Program-made: the position numbers and the translations under genes
From: Kalaharituber pfeilii
Taxonomy: Eukaryota > Ascomycota > Pezizomycetes > Pezizales > Pezizaceae
Assembly: GCA_015179045.1 (NCBI GenBank)
Contig: WHUZ01000174.1
Location: forward strand, 1-52,332
Length of the DNA stretch: 52,332 bases
Direction of reading: 5' to 3'
The notes under the pieces: generated by a model
The model's database searches: none
What the model was told of the DNA's origin: nothing
The model's input: only the letters and a program-made list of their open reading frames with translations
Part shown: piece by piece, positions 23,999 through 36,844 of the stretch
Position numbering within the stretch: the stretch's first letter is position 1
Layout of the letters: the number at the start of each line of letters is the position of its first letter

Positions 23999-25909
23999 TT
24001 TTGGAGAAGCCGGTGGTGCAGATAAGCAGGAGGATAATGATATATGTCGCGAGAGAGAGGGTGATGGCGGATGGGGAGATGAGCTGGTATAAAAGTGAAG
24101 CTTCTATATAGGATATATATTTGCCTCTGGCTCTGTGACTCTGGCTTTGTGGCTCTGTGGCTTTGTATCTCTGATGTGAATGACCGTCGAGGGGAGCGGT
24201 AAGGTATTTATATTCTTTGGTATTCAGCTGACCCAGTATGGTCCATAGACCCTCACCTCCTCATGTATGACTGATACGTTCACGGTCTGCGTACTAAAAC
24301 CTGGGCGTTTCGTTATAAAACCTGGGCGTTTCGTTATACGTTAGGCTCCCAACCACCATATCATGACATAAGACGTAAATATTGAAACAGACCGTCACCC
24401 TCCCATATTAAAACCTCCACATCAACACCGTTGTGTCTCCGCACGCGACGCCTCACTTCCTCCCCCCGACACACACGTCAACGAACCTTGCGCTGCGAAG
24501 CCTCGTGGAGGGAATATAATGTATACACCCATACTCACACCCTTTAAACAAATAACCATCCGGTCAACCCGTCATCCCTCGTGTATATAACTACTAACTG
24601 AACCCTACACACGTCGTGAGTCAAGGTTACCTACGTAACTTGAAAGAACCTAAACGTGTGGAACGTGTAATATAATGTACGTGTGGCTCATGCTCATGCT
24701 CACCAGTGAGTATAAGAGCTGGGTTTAAATTGGTCAAAGTAGTGGCTAGGTGGGGATGAGCTGTATGTCACGGTAAGGTTTGTATGCATGTGTTCTTGCG
24801 TTGCGTTGTGCAGGAACCGATCCATGCCCCGGCTCTTTATACCTTCCCGTTCATAAATTGTCATCCTACCCCATCCCATGTCCATTGGGGCACCCCCAGG
24901 ATTTTTTTTGCTTACATTGCTTGCTCGCCTAGGTCCTAGGGTCCCCCGCACCTAGTGGGCCTTTCGGAGGTTAACAAGGCCCCGAGCTCCGAGATGCGAA
25001 TCACCGCGCGTGGAGGCTGTGATATTTGTGTGTGTGTGTGGGATGGAGGTCGCGGATGATGTGAAATGTAGAGTACGTGAGTACGTATACGGCTTGGGTT
25101 ATTATTTTTTTCATTTATATTTTATTCATTTATTTTTTAATTTTTTTTTAGCTTCTCACCCCACCTAAACCAACCAAACAGCAAACAACAAACAACAAAA
25201 CCACCTACCCATACTCTCCATCTCCTCTCCCTCAAAACCTCAAACCACTCAGACATAACATCCGCCCCCGTACATAAAAAAAAAAAAAATGCCGCCCCCC
25301 CCGACCCCCGACCCCCGACCCAGTGTGTTTTTGCTATATCCTCTATTTGTGCAGCATAACAATATTGGCAATAAATTTTACTTACTTACTACAACTTGTT
25401 TCGCTAAATCACACCAATACATTTGCCGAATACTAAGGATAAGGATAACGTTAGAAAGATAAGAGAGGAGGAAAAAAAAAAAAAAAAAAAAAAAAAAAGA
25501 AAAGAAAATAGGGAGATATGAAAATAAATTTTCTGGAATCAAATTATAACTCCCTCCCCCTCTCAACAAAACAACAAATTATACATCATATATACTTACG
25601 GTACCAACCTCGCGCTAACGTTCACCGTTACCCTCAACCTAACAAGTTTCTTCTCTTCCATCTCCCTTGCCCCTTCCCCCGCCATAGATCTCATACACTC
25701 ATCGCATCGCCGTCTATCCCCCCCCCCTTCTGCCACCACCATATCCGCGAGCCTATCATATCTCAATTACATTTCTCTCCATCTTCCGCGTTTGTTCTTT
25801 TGGGCGCGCGGACTAGGAAATCTGTTTAGATCTCCCCCCTACTCTTTCATACGGCATCTAGTCTTTTGCAATTGAGTACACCTGTTTATGTCTAATTCCA
25901 AAAAGCTAG

Positions 25910-25946
<37 letters not shown>

Positions 25947-27388
25947 TCTATAGGAAACAAAGATAGGAAAAATCCCCTCGCACCTTTTTCTCAAGCCCCC
26001 GGTTGCCATACTGTACCACTTCTCAAGCACACACACACTGCGCGCGCGCGTGTGTTACCCTGATAAATCATAGCAACTCGCCTTTTCCAACTCGTCGGTT
26101 GTATTTGGCAATGGAAAGAAACAAACACGCATTGTGGACAATACTGTAACTTGTAACTTACCTTATTTCGTAAAGGAAGAAGTGTGGTGAAGGTCTAATT
26201 AACAAACAAAAAATTATAAGAATATTTTGATCTTATCGACAGCAATACCATCACCAACACCAGCACCATCACCGCCGCCTCATATCTCAGGCATCATGAA
26301 CTTCAAATTTTATACCAAAGAGAACTTTTAAATTTTCAAGCAAGTAGCAAGTAATATACATACATATTTTCTCCTCCATCCCACCGTCCCCCTCTCTCTG
26401 TCCACCTCCCATCTCCCCCCCTTCCGCCCCACCACATGCACTTATAGCAATTACAACACAAAAATAAAAAACATATGTATAAATAAAAAAAGGAAAAAAA
26501 TCAAATCGCTCCAAAGCCAAAAGCAAAGTATTTCAAGTCTAAAGGATGAAGAACAATGTACAATGAAAACGAAAAAGCCCCAGACAAATTATCCTCGAGC
26601 AAAAGCTCCAAGAGAAAATAGTCTATATTCCCTCCCAGCCCAGCCACCAGTAAAAATTACAAAAATAAAAAAGCGGTATGTTCGCCAAACCAAGCCCCGT
26701 CCAGCGCTCACCCCGATACATGCCCTATCACGCCATACTATATTGCTACCATCCATTCCCCTCCTATGTATATGTTGGACAAAAATCAAGAGCAATAACA
26801 TAAAATAACCACCCGTTGCACCAGTTTCAATGCAAAGATCACACAATACAGACAGGAAAAAAAAAAAAAGGAACTTAACGCCGCCTAGTTCGCTCCCTCA
26901 CAAACCTTATTCGCAATTACCCAAATTCCCATATATGTTTCCCAAATCCCGAAAGCTCAAAATCCCCTTCCTTTTTTTTGGTGTGTGTGTGTATTCTGAT
27001 TTTTTCTCAAGCAAAGGGCGTTAAGATGATGTATATAGGCGGAGAAAGGTTATACAAAACCTGGATATGAAGAGAGAAAAATGAAAAGCAAAATGCGATT
27101 GCAATGCAATAGAGATACCCTGAGAAACAATAAGGAGAAGAGTGATATCGGCAACTAAAACAGCACGCCGGATGTAACGAGAGAGTGTATGTATGGTGAG
27201 TAGTATGCAATGAACAAAAGAAAGACTTTTGTAAATTAATGGCATTTGAACACAGGGAACAGTGAAAATTAGCGATAGAAATGATAAGTAGAGGAAAAAT
27301 CCGCCCGGTTAATAATCGTAGTAATGTAGTATCTGTAGTAGACGATTGGTCACTGCGCGTTCCGCTGGAATATCATCGTCTAGTCCAT
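23999..27388. other. 3.4-kb intergenic region with simple repeats
   Basis: It holds the SDR promoter on the left and the 3' flank of the DUF1365 gene on the right. It contains a degenerate repeat of CTGGCTTTGTGG-like units at 24125-24172, an exact 21-bp tandem duplication at 24296-24337, A-tracts at about 25471 and 25915, CA/CG dinucleotide runs at about 26029-26055, and long pyrimidine-rich stretches. No gene is supported on either strand. Confidence 0.6.
24296..24337. repeat. exact 21-bp tandem duplication upstream of the SDR gene
   Basis: Two perfect consecutive copies of a 21-mer beginning AAAACCTGGGCGTTT lie about 300 bp upstream of the SDR start codon. Perfect identity suggests either a recent duplication or retention as paired regulatory sites. 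Confidence 0.7.
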
Positions 27389-29858
27389 TCACAGCGCCAC
27401 AACCACCCAGTCCGCTAACCAGTCCGAGTTGACAACCGCAAAAAGAATCGCCAATACATGTCCCCAACCCGCTTGTGCCCATTGCCCATTGATCAATCTA
27501 TCGACGCCGAAAGTCCCAAGGTAGCCCATCGCGACGATATCACCCAACCAGACTGTGATTGCCCAAGCGCTCTCGTATGTCTGCAACATTTCCGGATCTC
27601 CGAATGCAATCACGTCGGTGAGAATTGCTTGGAGGGTCTTGCGGCGATATCGTGAAACCTTCCTTTCTGCGACACCAAAACTCACGCTGGAGAAGTCTTG
27701 TGAACTGAAGAAGTAGGCGTCGAGGGTATTCACAGCCGAATGCGGCAGGAGGGCAAGCGAAGGAGGTTGTTGCGAAATTGAGTTCTTGTCACCTGGGCCT
27801 GTAGTATCTACATCATCACCAAATGACTCCCTATTTCTCTCCTCTAGCTCCATTTTGCTCTTCAAGTGCCTGAGCCAGCTGACGACCCTCCACCTAGCAG
27901 AGTACGCAGGCTGGTTCACTGGTTCCGCATGTCCCACTGCAACGTCCGATGGGAAACTTCTTGTCAACACGTCCAGAAATAATCCAATATCATTAATATG
28001 TGCTGCCTGTCGTTCATAAGGCTGCGAGACAATTTCAAGATGGACCGTATGTGCGGGGTTCTGGTGCGAGAAAAACCGGCGGAAGAAACGTGGATTGTTG
28101 ACCTGAATGGCGAGTGTGCGGATGGAAGGGAGTGTGCCTCTGTGGCCAAATGGTGGTGGTGAAAGGTAATTACGGGTGCCTGCATGTTCATCCGTGCTTT
28201 CGCCATTTGCATCACGATTACTTTGGGTTCTGCGATGATCTGTAGATGATTCAGTGACCTTAGATTGGAGAACGAGTGACTCCGCAGTACGAGTTGCATG
28301 TGACTCTGGAAGGATCAGCGTGCAGATGAGGGGATGAGGATATTTCTGGACCCTATCCTTAAAATATTCAATCCACATCTCCTGCATTTCTCTGTGAAGC
28401 CAGAACAGATGTTAGCAATGTTTCTTTATAATTAAACTTTCCTCTCATTATACTATTCATATGCAAACACTCCCATACATCATTATGATGCTGAGAAGAT
28501 TCCCGTTTGATACAACGTTCTACGATTCAGGGAGTGTGCTGCTACTCACCCTTCTGCTCTTGTTGGAGTTCTTTGCCCACTTCCTTTGAGCACTTCAGGT
28601 CTTGTGTATACTACACTGCCCTTCCTATATACTAACCATGCCTCAAGCATTGTCCATGGCACCGCCATCCAGTGCTTATATCCCCAGCAAAGCTCGGTAT
28701 ACAGCATCTGTGCCATGCTGGCCCTCAGAACATCCAATGCCGGCTCCACCGAATACGCCCCTGCCGCCATGGTCTTGGATCCGTCCCTAGCGAACACAGC
28801 CATGTGGATCTTCAACCACACCTCACCGTTCTCGTTTTGAGAAAGTGGGTCCGCAACCTGGATAACATAACTACCCGAGCGGTGGTTGAAAGGCGAGATA
28901 TGAAACATCTTGGCCATGGATCCAGCAAAGAGGTAGTCCTTGCGCGGCTTCGGATTGTTGACATTGTCGCGATACAGGACGTACATATGCTTCTCACCAA
29001 AGGTATTATTGACTTCGAGGAAGATAATTTTGAGCTCATGCGCGGCGTCATAGAGGTACCAGTATGATACTGGATTAAAGGAGTACCCGAAAAAGCGCGG
29101 TGTAGTTACAAAGTAGATGTGGGGATATTTCTCCTTGTCAATGCCCTGCTGGATTGTCAGTATATGTTATTATCAAGCTTCCCAGCAAATTATGACTCCG
29201 AATCTTTACTTCCTCACTCTTATTGAGATAGACCAAGGAAAGGCTAGCAACACACCTCCTGAAGCAGCACGGGGTCGAGCTTCTGACTAAATGGCAAATG
29301 TGGGTTCACATAATTCTCCGGCCTCACGTCAAAGAACGACCATAACTGCGTTCCCTTTCCCCAGAACCTCTTCCTCGGGTCATTTCCCGGCACACCTCGC
29401 ACTGAGATCAAAGCATTGCATGTGCCCTCAAATGCGATCGGAAATCCCACATACATGAGAGGGTATCTGAATTTGTGCTTAACCGGTGAGAACCTCGCGT
29501 GCGTTGTAGCGGAAAAGTAAACACGTGGCTTGAACTTTCCAATAAAGTTTGCTTCGATGGCTGCAACGTCGATCCTTCTGATACGGTAATACCACGGGAT
29601 GGCGTTATACAGCAGCAGCGAGAGCATTGCAAGGAGCAACGCCTTGCTGAAGCTGAGGACACCGGCCCTAGCAGCGAGTTCAGGGTACAGCAGGGGCGAA
29701 AGGAACCTGATAGCGGTAGCACAGATAACGGAGATCGCAATTTTGTTGAAGATGATTGCCTTTGCTGCAGCGGAGCTTCTGTGCAAGAGAGCCCATGATG
29801 CGCTGAATGAAAGCAACCCATGCCAGAAGGCATACTCCAGGAGTGCACCTGGAAGCAT
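27389..29858 (-). CDS. DUF1365-family membrane protein
   Basis: Three exons give about 733 residues. Exon 1 is 29858-29256, intron 1 is 29255-29146 (110 nt, GTGTGT...CAGCAG), exon 2 is 29145-28550, intron 2 is 28549-28392 (158 nt, GTGAGT...TTCACAG), and exon 3 is 28391-27389. The N-terminal about 100 residues contain hydrophobic helices. The DUF1365 core follows: KPRVYFSATTHARFSPVKH, then RFFGYSFNPVSYWYLYD and VNNTFGEKHMYVL. Exon 3 adds a long charged stretch and a hydrophobic C-terminus (WGHVLAILFAVVNSDWLADW), so the protein is much longer than bacterial DUF1365 proteins. In bacteria this family sits beside an FAD amine oxidase and a cyclopropane-fatty-acid-synthase-like gene, which hints at lipid chemistry, but the biochemical function is not established to my knowledge. 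The CAGCAG acceptor may give two isoforms differing by one Gln. Confidence 0.88.
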
Positions 29859-31234
29859 GTTTGGCAGTGAGTTTGGATTTGTGAACTGTAGCGGAGGATG
29901 TGCAAAGGTGAGTGATAATGGTCAGGAGAACAATAGATATGAGTGGTGATGAGAGTTGGGTGAAAAAGAGGTTGGAAAAGGGAGAGAAGAGTGTGAACGA
30001 TGGAGTTGTGGTGGTCGAAAAGATATTGGTTCGAGTTTTTGTTGTACTGATCGAGTTGAAGAGAGAGAAAGGGAAGTCGTTGGGAAGGTTGCGGAAAGGG
30101 AGAGAAACTCTTCCGAGAGCAGAAATTTATACTCTTTTTGCTTTCCCGTATTCTTGCTGCAAAAATTGGGATCAGGTGTGCCGAGAAGGGCTGGCGGCCG
30201 AGTTATATGGAAAAAGTATGAATCGGTAGAGGACCCCTTCCGAAAAATTATCAACATGAAGCAAGATTTTTCTTATCTCAGGTATTATCGAGGAACAGAA
30301 AAGTTATTTCCAATTGCCACAGCCCTCTTACTCGTCGTAATCTCTCAATGTAGACTGTATTTTTCCGTTTCGATTTTGTGTTTCCCAATTCGGGTTGGCT
30401 GGTTAGCCTGCTTGGCGTGCAAACGAGAGCAAGCAAAGTTTATAGTTTGAGTGACCTCACTAAATTGGTATCCGACTTCCCGGCCCGTATGTTCGAATAG
30501 GACCTGCCGGTCTTGCCTGGAGGGAAACAGGTTATCGGAGAGGAAACAATCGTCTTAGCAGAATTGCTGTTCTTCTATCAGAATCTCTCCCACTAAGCTC
30601 CGAAAAGTTCTCGGTATCGTCAAAACCCGCCGTGTAGCCTTATCGTTATCGATATATGGATCCACAACTCAACTCAACTGGCTTCGACTGATTGCTGTCA
30701 AACTCAACTCTATTTTAGGAGTTGGCAATCGATAAGCTTGCACCGTCCCAAGCGAAACAGAGACCGTGGCCCCCCTGCAGCATTAATTCTGCACCGTACC
30801 AGTAATGAATTCTTTGTGCACTTGTGCACCTGCAAGATGTGGCCAGTTGACGTCGGTAGCGGGTCCCAGGAACAGTATTCACAGGCAAGCAGGTACCCGT
30901 TCTTCCTTTTTTCCTTCTTCCTTCCTTCTATTTTTGATTCTCTTTTTTTCTTAACGAATCGCTATTTGCACGTCCAATCCACAATGCAGGTATCCGGAAA
31001 ACAATGAACTGCTGGCACAAATACACAGTAATCAATTCGACCCAAACTGACGACGTGTTATCAACCACGGTAATGGAGCCTTGAACAGACTTTCAGAAGC
31101 ACTGCAAAGGTATCTGCGGTGGTGGTGAATTGCTTTGGTGCGACAACACTGCTACGGTTGGATCCACAGGGAATGGCGTAGCCACAGAATAGCTATTGCG
31201 GGAGTTCGATCGATAGTTGCGATGCTGGTACTGG
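29859..31234. other. DUF1365 gene promoter region and anonymous intergenic DNA
   Basis: The bases just above 29858 are the promoter and 5' UTR side of the DUF1365 gene. Short frames on both strands at 29900-30450 overlap each other and have no motif. The remainder shows only pyrimidine-rich tracts (about 30900-30950). No gene is supported. Confidence 0.55.
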
Positions 31235-31881
31235 TTATGGTTGGGACAGTATTGGGTGGTGCGGGATGCTCCCAAATAATATATCTGTTAAAAGCCGAGT
31301 ATTAGTACCTGTCAATTATCAGTTTCCTCATCAGTTCAAGCTCAATATGTAATTTGGATTACATGTGCGTCCTTATGAACAATACTTCACCCCCGTCCAC
31401 ATATATACACCCTTCACGGAATATATCCAAACGACTACTCCGATCCTCTCTTATACATGGAAGCTTCCTCTTCGGATATATGGTATAAAAGGGAATGGTA
31501 TGTTACCATAATATACCCTGCCACCTGCCCCCTAATCCTTGCACGAAAAGCGCAATTGTCAGGACGAAACGCATTTTTCAAGATGCGTGTTGTGCAACAC
31601 ATGCAGGTTTGAAAAGTACATGCACCACTTTCAAGAAGCTAGGATCTAGGAAATGTAGGAGAGGAGCCTAGGGCAAACTGAAGTAGAGAAAAGTGAAACG
31701 GAACATAATTTCTAAAGCACTTACCAGTCGGATTGCACTCGTCCGAACACATAAACATGTAATGGTTCCGTATAATGTTCCTTTCAGTCTCAATTATCCA
31801 CATTTGCTGCTGATAGTCATCCAGGAGTCTGCTGCAGAAATAGCAGTTGAAGAATAATTGAGCGGGTGCAATGAAGCCCAC
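31235..31881 (-). CDS. candidate small cysteine-rich protein gene (uncertain)
   Basis: A minus-strand block at about 31881-31725 encodes NCYFCSRLLDDYQQQ...MFMCSDECNPT, a CxxC-x(29)-CxxxC pattern that could bind zinc. It ends at a strong donor (GTAAGT at 31724). A 440-nt intron would end at TTTTAACAG (31285), preceded by the ideal branch site TACTAATAC. Joined in phase, the next exon continues for about 16 residues to a TAA at 31237-31235. No in-frame ATG is visible in the first block, so either an upstream exon is missing or the left part is a remnant. The splice signals are the main support; product unknown. Confidence 0.28.
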
Positions 31882-32073
31882 TGAACCGTTGAAATTACCC
31901 TAGTTGTCCTTAATTCCTTTTCTCTTTATAATGGCCTTCTTGGCCTCTTCGGCTCTCTTTTCTTCCTAGTGCCCGAAAAAAGCCCTGCTTCTCCTTTTTT
32001 GCCCAACCTGAAAGCGGTAATGCGCCTGAAAGCGGTATATATGCCTTCAGAACTTTAACGTTCCACCCTTGTT

Positions 32074-32098
32074 CGTCACGTCACGTCACGTCACGTCA
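32074..32098. repeat. CGTCA x5 pentanucleotide array
   Basis: Five perfect CGTCA units. Each junction creates the TCACGTCA context; CGTCA is half of the CRE/ATF site TGACGTCA, so the array could be a cluster of bZIP half-sites, or simply a microsatellite. Confidence 0.75.
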
Positions 32099-32857
32099 GC
32101 AGCTCCCAGTTGGAAATCAATCTGGACAATATGAATGTGGTCTGGCTGTAAAATTGGCAATGCGTGAGGACGAGTCGAATTCTGTCGCTGCACGGTTGCG
32201 GTAATGCAGCTTGCTGAGTGTATTTATGACACTCGGCGGGGAGTTTTCCAGGATTTTGCTCCTTGCAATTTTGTACCTTCCTCTTCGTCCGATTTATATT
32301 TCTCCTCGCCCCCTTTTTTTTTCTTTTAGGTATAAACTTATGGATTTGACAAGACTGAGAAAAAAGGGGGATATCAATAAATGAGTGAATCGGACGCACA
32401 CAAGGGGTATGCAAATATATAAGATGGTTCTTTTCTGTCACCGACTGGTTATGAGGATATCGAAAGCCGAAATTTTTTACAAAAAAAAAAGAAAAAAGAG
32501 AGTCGAGTTTCTTTGGTCGAGGGTGGTGGCAGCGAATATGTAGCGTCACCAAGGGGCACACTGGCTGTCACTGGCTGCCGCTACCATTCTACACTCGGAC
32601 AGCCGTGGGAAGCATCCCAGCGCAGGTAGAGAGGAAGAGGGAAAAAGAAAAGAAAAAAAAAAAAAGGAAAAATTCAAAAAAAAGGAAAAATGAACGAGGG
32701 GAAGGAAAAGGACAGTGTGTGGAGGCCTGGACAGTGACAGGTACCTTAACTCGGCATGGCAGCACGAGGAAAGACAAGACGGGTCTGAAGGGTGTGTGGG
32801 TGGTTGGGGTTGGGGGAGGAGGGGGGAAGAGAGGGTGTGCGTGTGTGTGTGCGTGTG

Positions 32858-33010
32858 CAATGTGGGGGGGAGGGGGAGGGGGAGGGGGAGGGGGAGGAGG
32901 AGGGGAGTGGTGCCAAGATGCAAAGTATATGATCGATGAGGAGGGTCGGCTGCAGGAAGGGGAGGGGGAGGGGAGGGGGAGGGGAGGGGCAAGCGAAGGG
33001 CGGAGGGAGG
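32858..33010 (+). repeat. polypurine G-rich tract
   Basis: Long arrays of GGGGGA and GGGGA units at about 32860-32905 and 32955-32995 follow a GT-rich stretch. The strand asymmetry is extreme (plus strand almost pure purine). It is a strong candidate for G-quadruplex or triplex formation. Overlapping frames in this interval are artefacts of the composition. Confidence 0.7.
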
Positions 33011-36000
33011 AGGGTAAGGGGAGGGAGACGAAGGGGGGCCAAGCTTCCGTGGCCAATGCCTCGTGCCCTTCTGAGGACAATGGATTGTATTGAGCACGGC
33101 GGAGCTGCAATTGCGCTCTTCTTACGGCCCCGCGGCCGGGTACAGCACTCGCCCGCGCGGAGAAGCTTGCACTCGGGGCCAGAAGTTAGGCAGCCAGAGA
33201 GCCAGGCAGGCAGACAAGACACCCCCCGTCCGCTGCTCCTCAAGCGCGCGCATACCCACCCCCGAGAGACCTGCCAGCGCCAGCCAGTGCCCCAGCGATC
33301 TCGCGTGCGCAAGCCACAGATCTCCAGTCTTCCGGCCTCTCTTGCCTCATACCCGCCTTCAGGAACCGAATCGCCCTGCTGCCGGAGCAAGGCAAAAGAT
33401 CGCCACTGTCTCATTAACATCTGAAGCGACCTTATTACCGCCCCACAGAAAGTTGGTGCTCTCTGCCACCCTCCGAGTTATCCGTGCGCTGTGGGGCTGG
33501 CGCCCCACTGAACTGGGGCACAAAGTGAACGGAATACGTATGCTCAAGAAAAGAAGTCAACGAGCGCGGCAAAGCCCGAGAAGGAATTCAAAAGATGCGT
33601 CTGTATCTCGAAAAACCAAGGTGCTGTTGGAATACCTAATAGCAATGCACAGTTGCTGTCATGGGTCGAGAAGGAAAAAAAGGAATACTAGCGTCTACTA
33701 AGGCCATTGTGGCTGCATGCAGCCAAAACGGCTCTTCATGTGCGCCCGTAACCAAGACAGCAGAAGCAGTGCGACTAAATCTAACACGGCATATCTGAAA
33801 AAAGCCCAGGCAACTGCAACTTAGATTTCATTCTCTCTTCGAAATTCATCTTTTGTCTTGGATTTGAGTACGAGGCTAACCTACATAGCTCATATCAACG
33901 GCCCACCCAATAGCTATGATATGGCTTCTGGGCACGAGAACCCGTTAGCGTGCTAAAGTGCGCCATTTGTTCAACACCATTTTTGCACGCACTGAGCAAA
34001 TGTAACTGCGTGATCATGACCCGCATCAAATTCAAATGTTACACATTCAACGCCATCACCATCGCCATCGCCATCTCCTCTTCCTATCTATTACTACCAT
34101 TACCGAGCCCTGAAGATAAATATTACAATTTATTACCTATTTTACATTCCATCCGGCAGAATTCTCCTATCCAATCCTCGGATCCCGATATATGCAGATA
34201 TTTCTTGTATCACATCTTGGACACGGGATACCCTCTATTTCTGGGCCTTGAAGAAATTCTAAACCTGGCAACGCATAAATAAAAGTCATGGCTGGGTGGG
34301 GATATACTCCACTGGAAGAGGAGAACCACATGTAAGATGATGTGAAACGAAATGTGAGATGATATCGTTTTGTTTATGCTCCATGATCGCATTCAGATAG
34401 ATCATCAAGGCTGCTTCCTTCGTATACCTTGTTTTTCGCTTGATTACCCTTACCCAGAAACGAGCTCTTCCCAAAAAAGAAAATCCGCGTCTCAAATTCG
34501 TGGATATGATGGCAAATTGTTCCTTTTCTTCGAAATTGAAATTTGAGCAAGGGTCACCGCGCGCACACATACACACACCAGTTGAACGAACCGTTGAAGT
34601 TGCGCATTACAGGGGGGTCAAATATTGGACAGGGAATTGCTAGATTGCGACAAGGATGGGAGGCTCCAGACCCGACAGGGATTCACGAACGACGAACAGT
34701 CTTAGGAACCCTCCTGAATTTATTTAATTCTTGCAGCAGCGAAATCTCAAGGCGGGAAAAGGAAAGGGGCCAGCTGGACAGGTTGTCTTCTGAAGCTGTC
34801 ACTGCGAATGGGATCGAGGCTCCGCAAGACAACTTGAAGATTTCGCTACGCCAAGGTTGAGAACGAAGGATTTTCCAACTTCACGATACTGTTCACTGAC
34901 GAGATGGTAAACCGGATACCTGCCTTACCTACTGCTGGAACTCGCCGGCATACATACGTACTACAGACACATGCCACCGATCAATTTTTGAATGACAGCT
35001 TTCTCCGCAAGTTCCCGAGATATATACCTAGTGATGACGGGTGTTATGGAGAAAAACGACGTTTGAATTTAGGCGATGATGTCGACGACGACACTCACAG
35101 TTCCATTTATTCATGATCACGGACAGACGCGGCAAGGTATGTGTATATGTATGTTTACTGACCTGCCGTTCCAGTTCTTGTGACATGGAAAAGTAAGACA
35201 CGCGTATGGCAAGTAACCGGATTGAACCCTTTTGTATCATAAGGAGCGCAGTCCAGCGAAGAATCAACACAGTACTCCACACAGTACCCCAAAGATACCA
35301 TTACCACAACCCCAGTTGTGCAATCTATTCTTTTTCTCCCCGCAGGCTCGTCGTACAAATTAACCCCCCTGCCGAACCTCAAGTCCTCAATGGTAATCCC
35401 AGCCTAACCGTTTTCCGGGCCCCTTCCGTGCCTGCATGCTCCAATGCCTGCACGTGCAGGGATCAGTGATCGGAGAATCCCATCGCCTCTTCGGAGTTGA
35501 GCAATGATTTGGGGATGGTTGATGAGATGGGCACTGGATATGGGGCACGCTTATTTGCCTAACCAAGAAAAACAACATCTTTAGAGAGCATTTGTTCTTG
35601 GCAATGATAGTGAATACCGTATTGGGTACAGTTCTCTGTACTCCACTAGAGCCTTGTTTTGAGAGTGTGAGGTTGTGAGTGGTGGTTTACCTGAAAGGTA
35701 CCCATCGTGAGAAGCTATTGAGGTGGCGTGACTATAGCTCAAAGCTCAGAGTATATACAACGCTAAATTATGAATCCTCGATAAAAAAAAAAACTAATAT
35801 ATATGATAAGAGCAACCGTAATGCTGCTAGGTACCTAGTATACCCTACACTTGTGCTGCGCCGCAGCCCCTCTATGTGCTGTGCCAGAACCCAAGCTTTT
35901 TCTGTCATTCCAGATCATGGGAACCGGTACCCGATAAGCTTTGATACGCAAGAAGTACCAGGTTCGAAGGTCATCCTGACACTGACAGTACCGAACCTGG

Positions 36001-36844
36001 TAGTTCTAGTTTGAGGTTACATTGCATTGGTTCCTTTTTTGTTCTATGCAGATAAACTGTGATAAAGCACACTGCGCTGGTGCTGCATGTAGAGTAAGCA
36101 CCGGCTTATTTGTGCATATATGTGTAGATGTCTCGGAGTGCTCGCGCTCGGGTATTCCCGACTTGCCGGTGTGGGGGAATGGGGGCGTGCAATCCCTGAG
36201 AACCGCGGGCTGTTTGTATCATAGGACGGAGGGTTTTGGTCGGATTATTATATGAAGAGGATAAAGTACCGGTAGGAACTGACAGGATGTTATATGTATA
36301 TGACATGTTGAAAGGGAAGCAGTCTGGTTCGAGACTGGAAAGGGAAGCTGTTGCATCGACTTATCATAGTTCAGAGATAAAGATACCTACTTGAATAATG
36401 CTTTTATCTCAAGTACTTCTCTCTCGCATCACCATCATTTTAGCACTTTGAGTTAAAGCTTATGTTTTTCTTTGATTTTTGCCAGTTTGGAGATTACAAC
36501 CAAATTATGTAATAACGGCTCTTAAATCATCATCATCAAAGTAACGCAAAACTGAAGAAAAAATTTGTTTTCGCAATCGATCAATCGTCGGCATCACGTC
36601 ATGAAAGCCCTAAAAGTTGTACTAAATCTTGAAAAAATTGCGAGTGATCAATGCCAAGGTTTGATTTGTGCGTTTGTTTGGGGCGCGAACAACTGTTGGA
36701 TGATCATTAGCCTCCTAACCAGCGGCAAGCCTAAATAAGCGTGTGCTTGGAAACATAAACTCTCCATGATCGGAAATGAAAACGGCGTTGGATTACGGAG
36801 TTTCTGTATTCGGTTATATATTTATTTGTTTATCTTTTATTTTA

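Larger units (their letters stand above)
31882..36844. other. 5-kb region without an identifiable gene
   Basis: It contains a CGTCA pentamer array (32074-32098) and a GC-rich island at about 32700-33420 with long G/A-rich tracts. Small unassignable frames include one of about 88 codons from 34016 to 34282. A start-and-stop frame at 34904-35116 is likewise anonymous. I cannot support any as a gene. The GC-rich island could be a promoter or the first exon of an unrecognised transcript. Confidence 0.5.

Noticed and set aside
32546..33420. Several overlapping 160-220-codon frames on both strands
   Set aside because: All are Pro/Ser/Gly/Arg-rich products of G-rich tracts, overlap each other and show no motif or splice structure.
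34016..34282. 88-codon plus-strand frame with an ATG
   Set aside because: Partly made of ATCACC/ATCGCC simple repeat, no motif, no homologue that I recognise.
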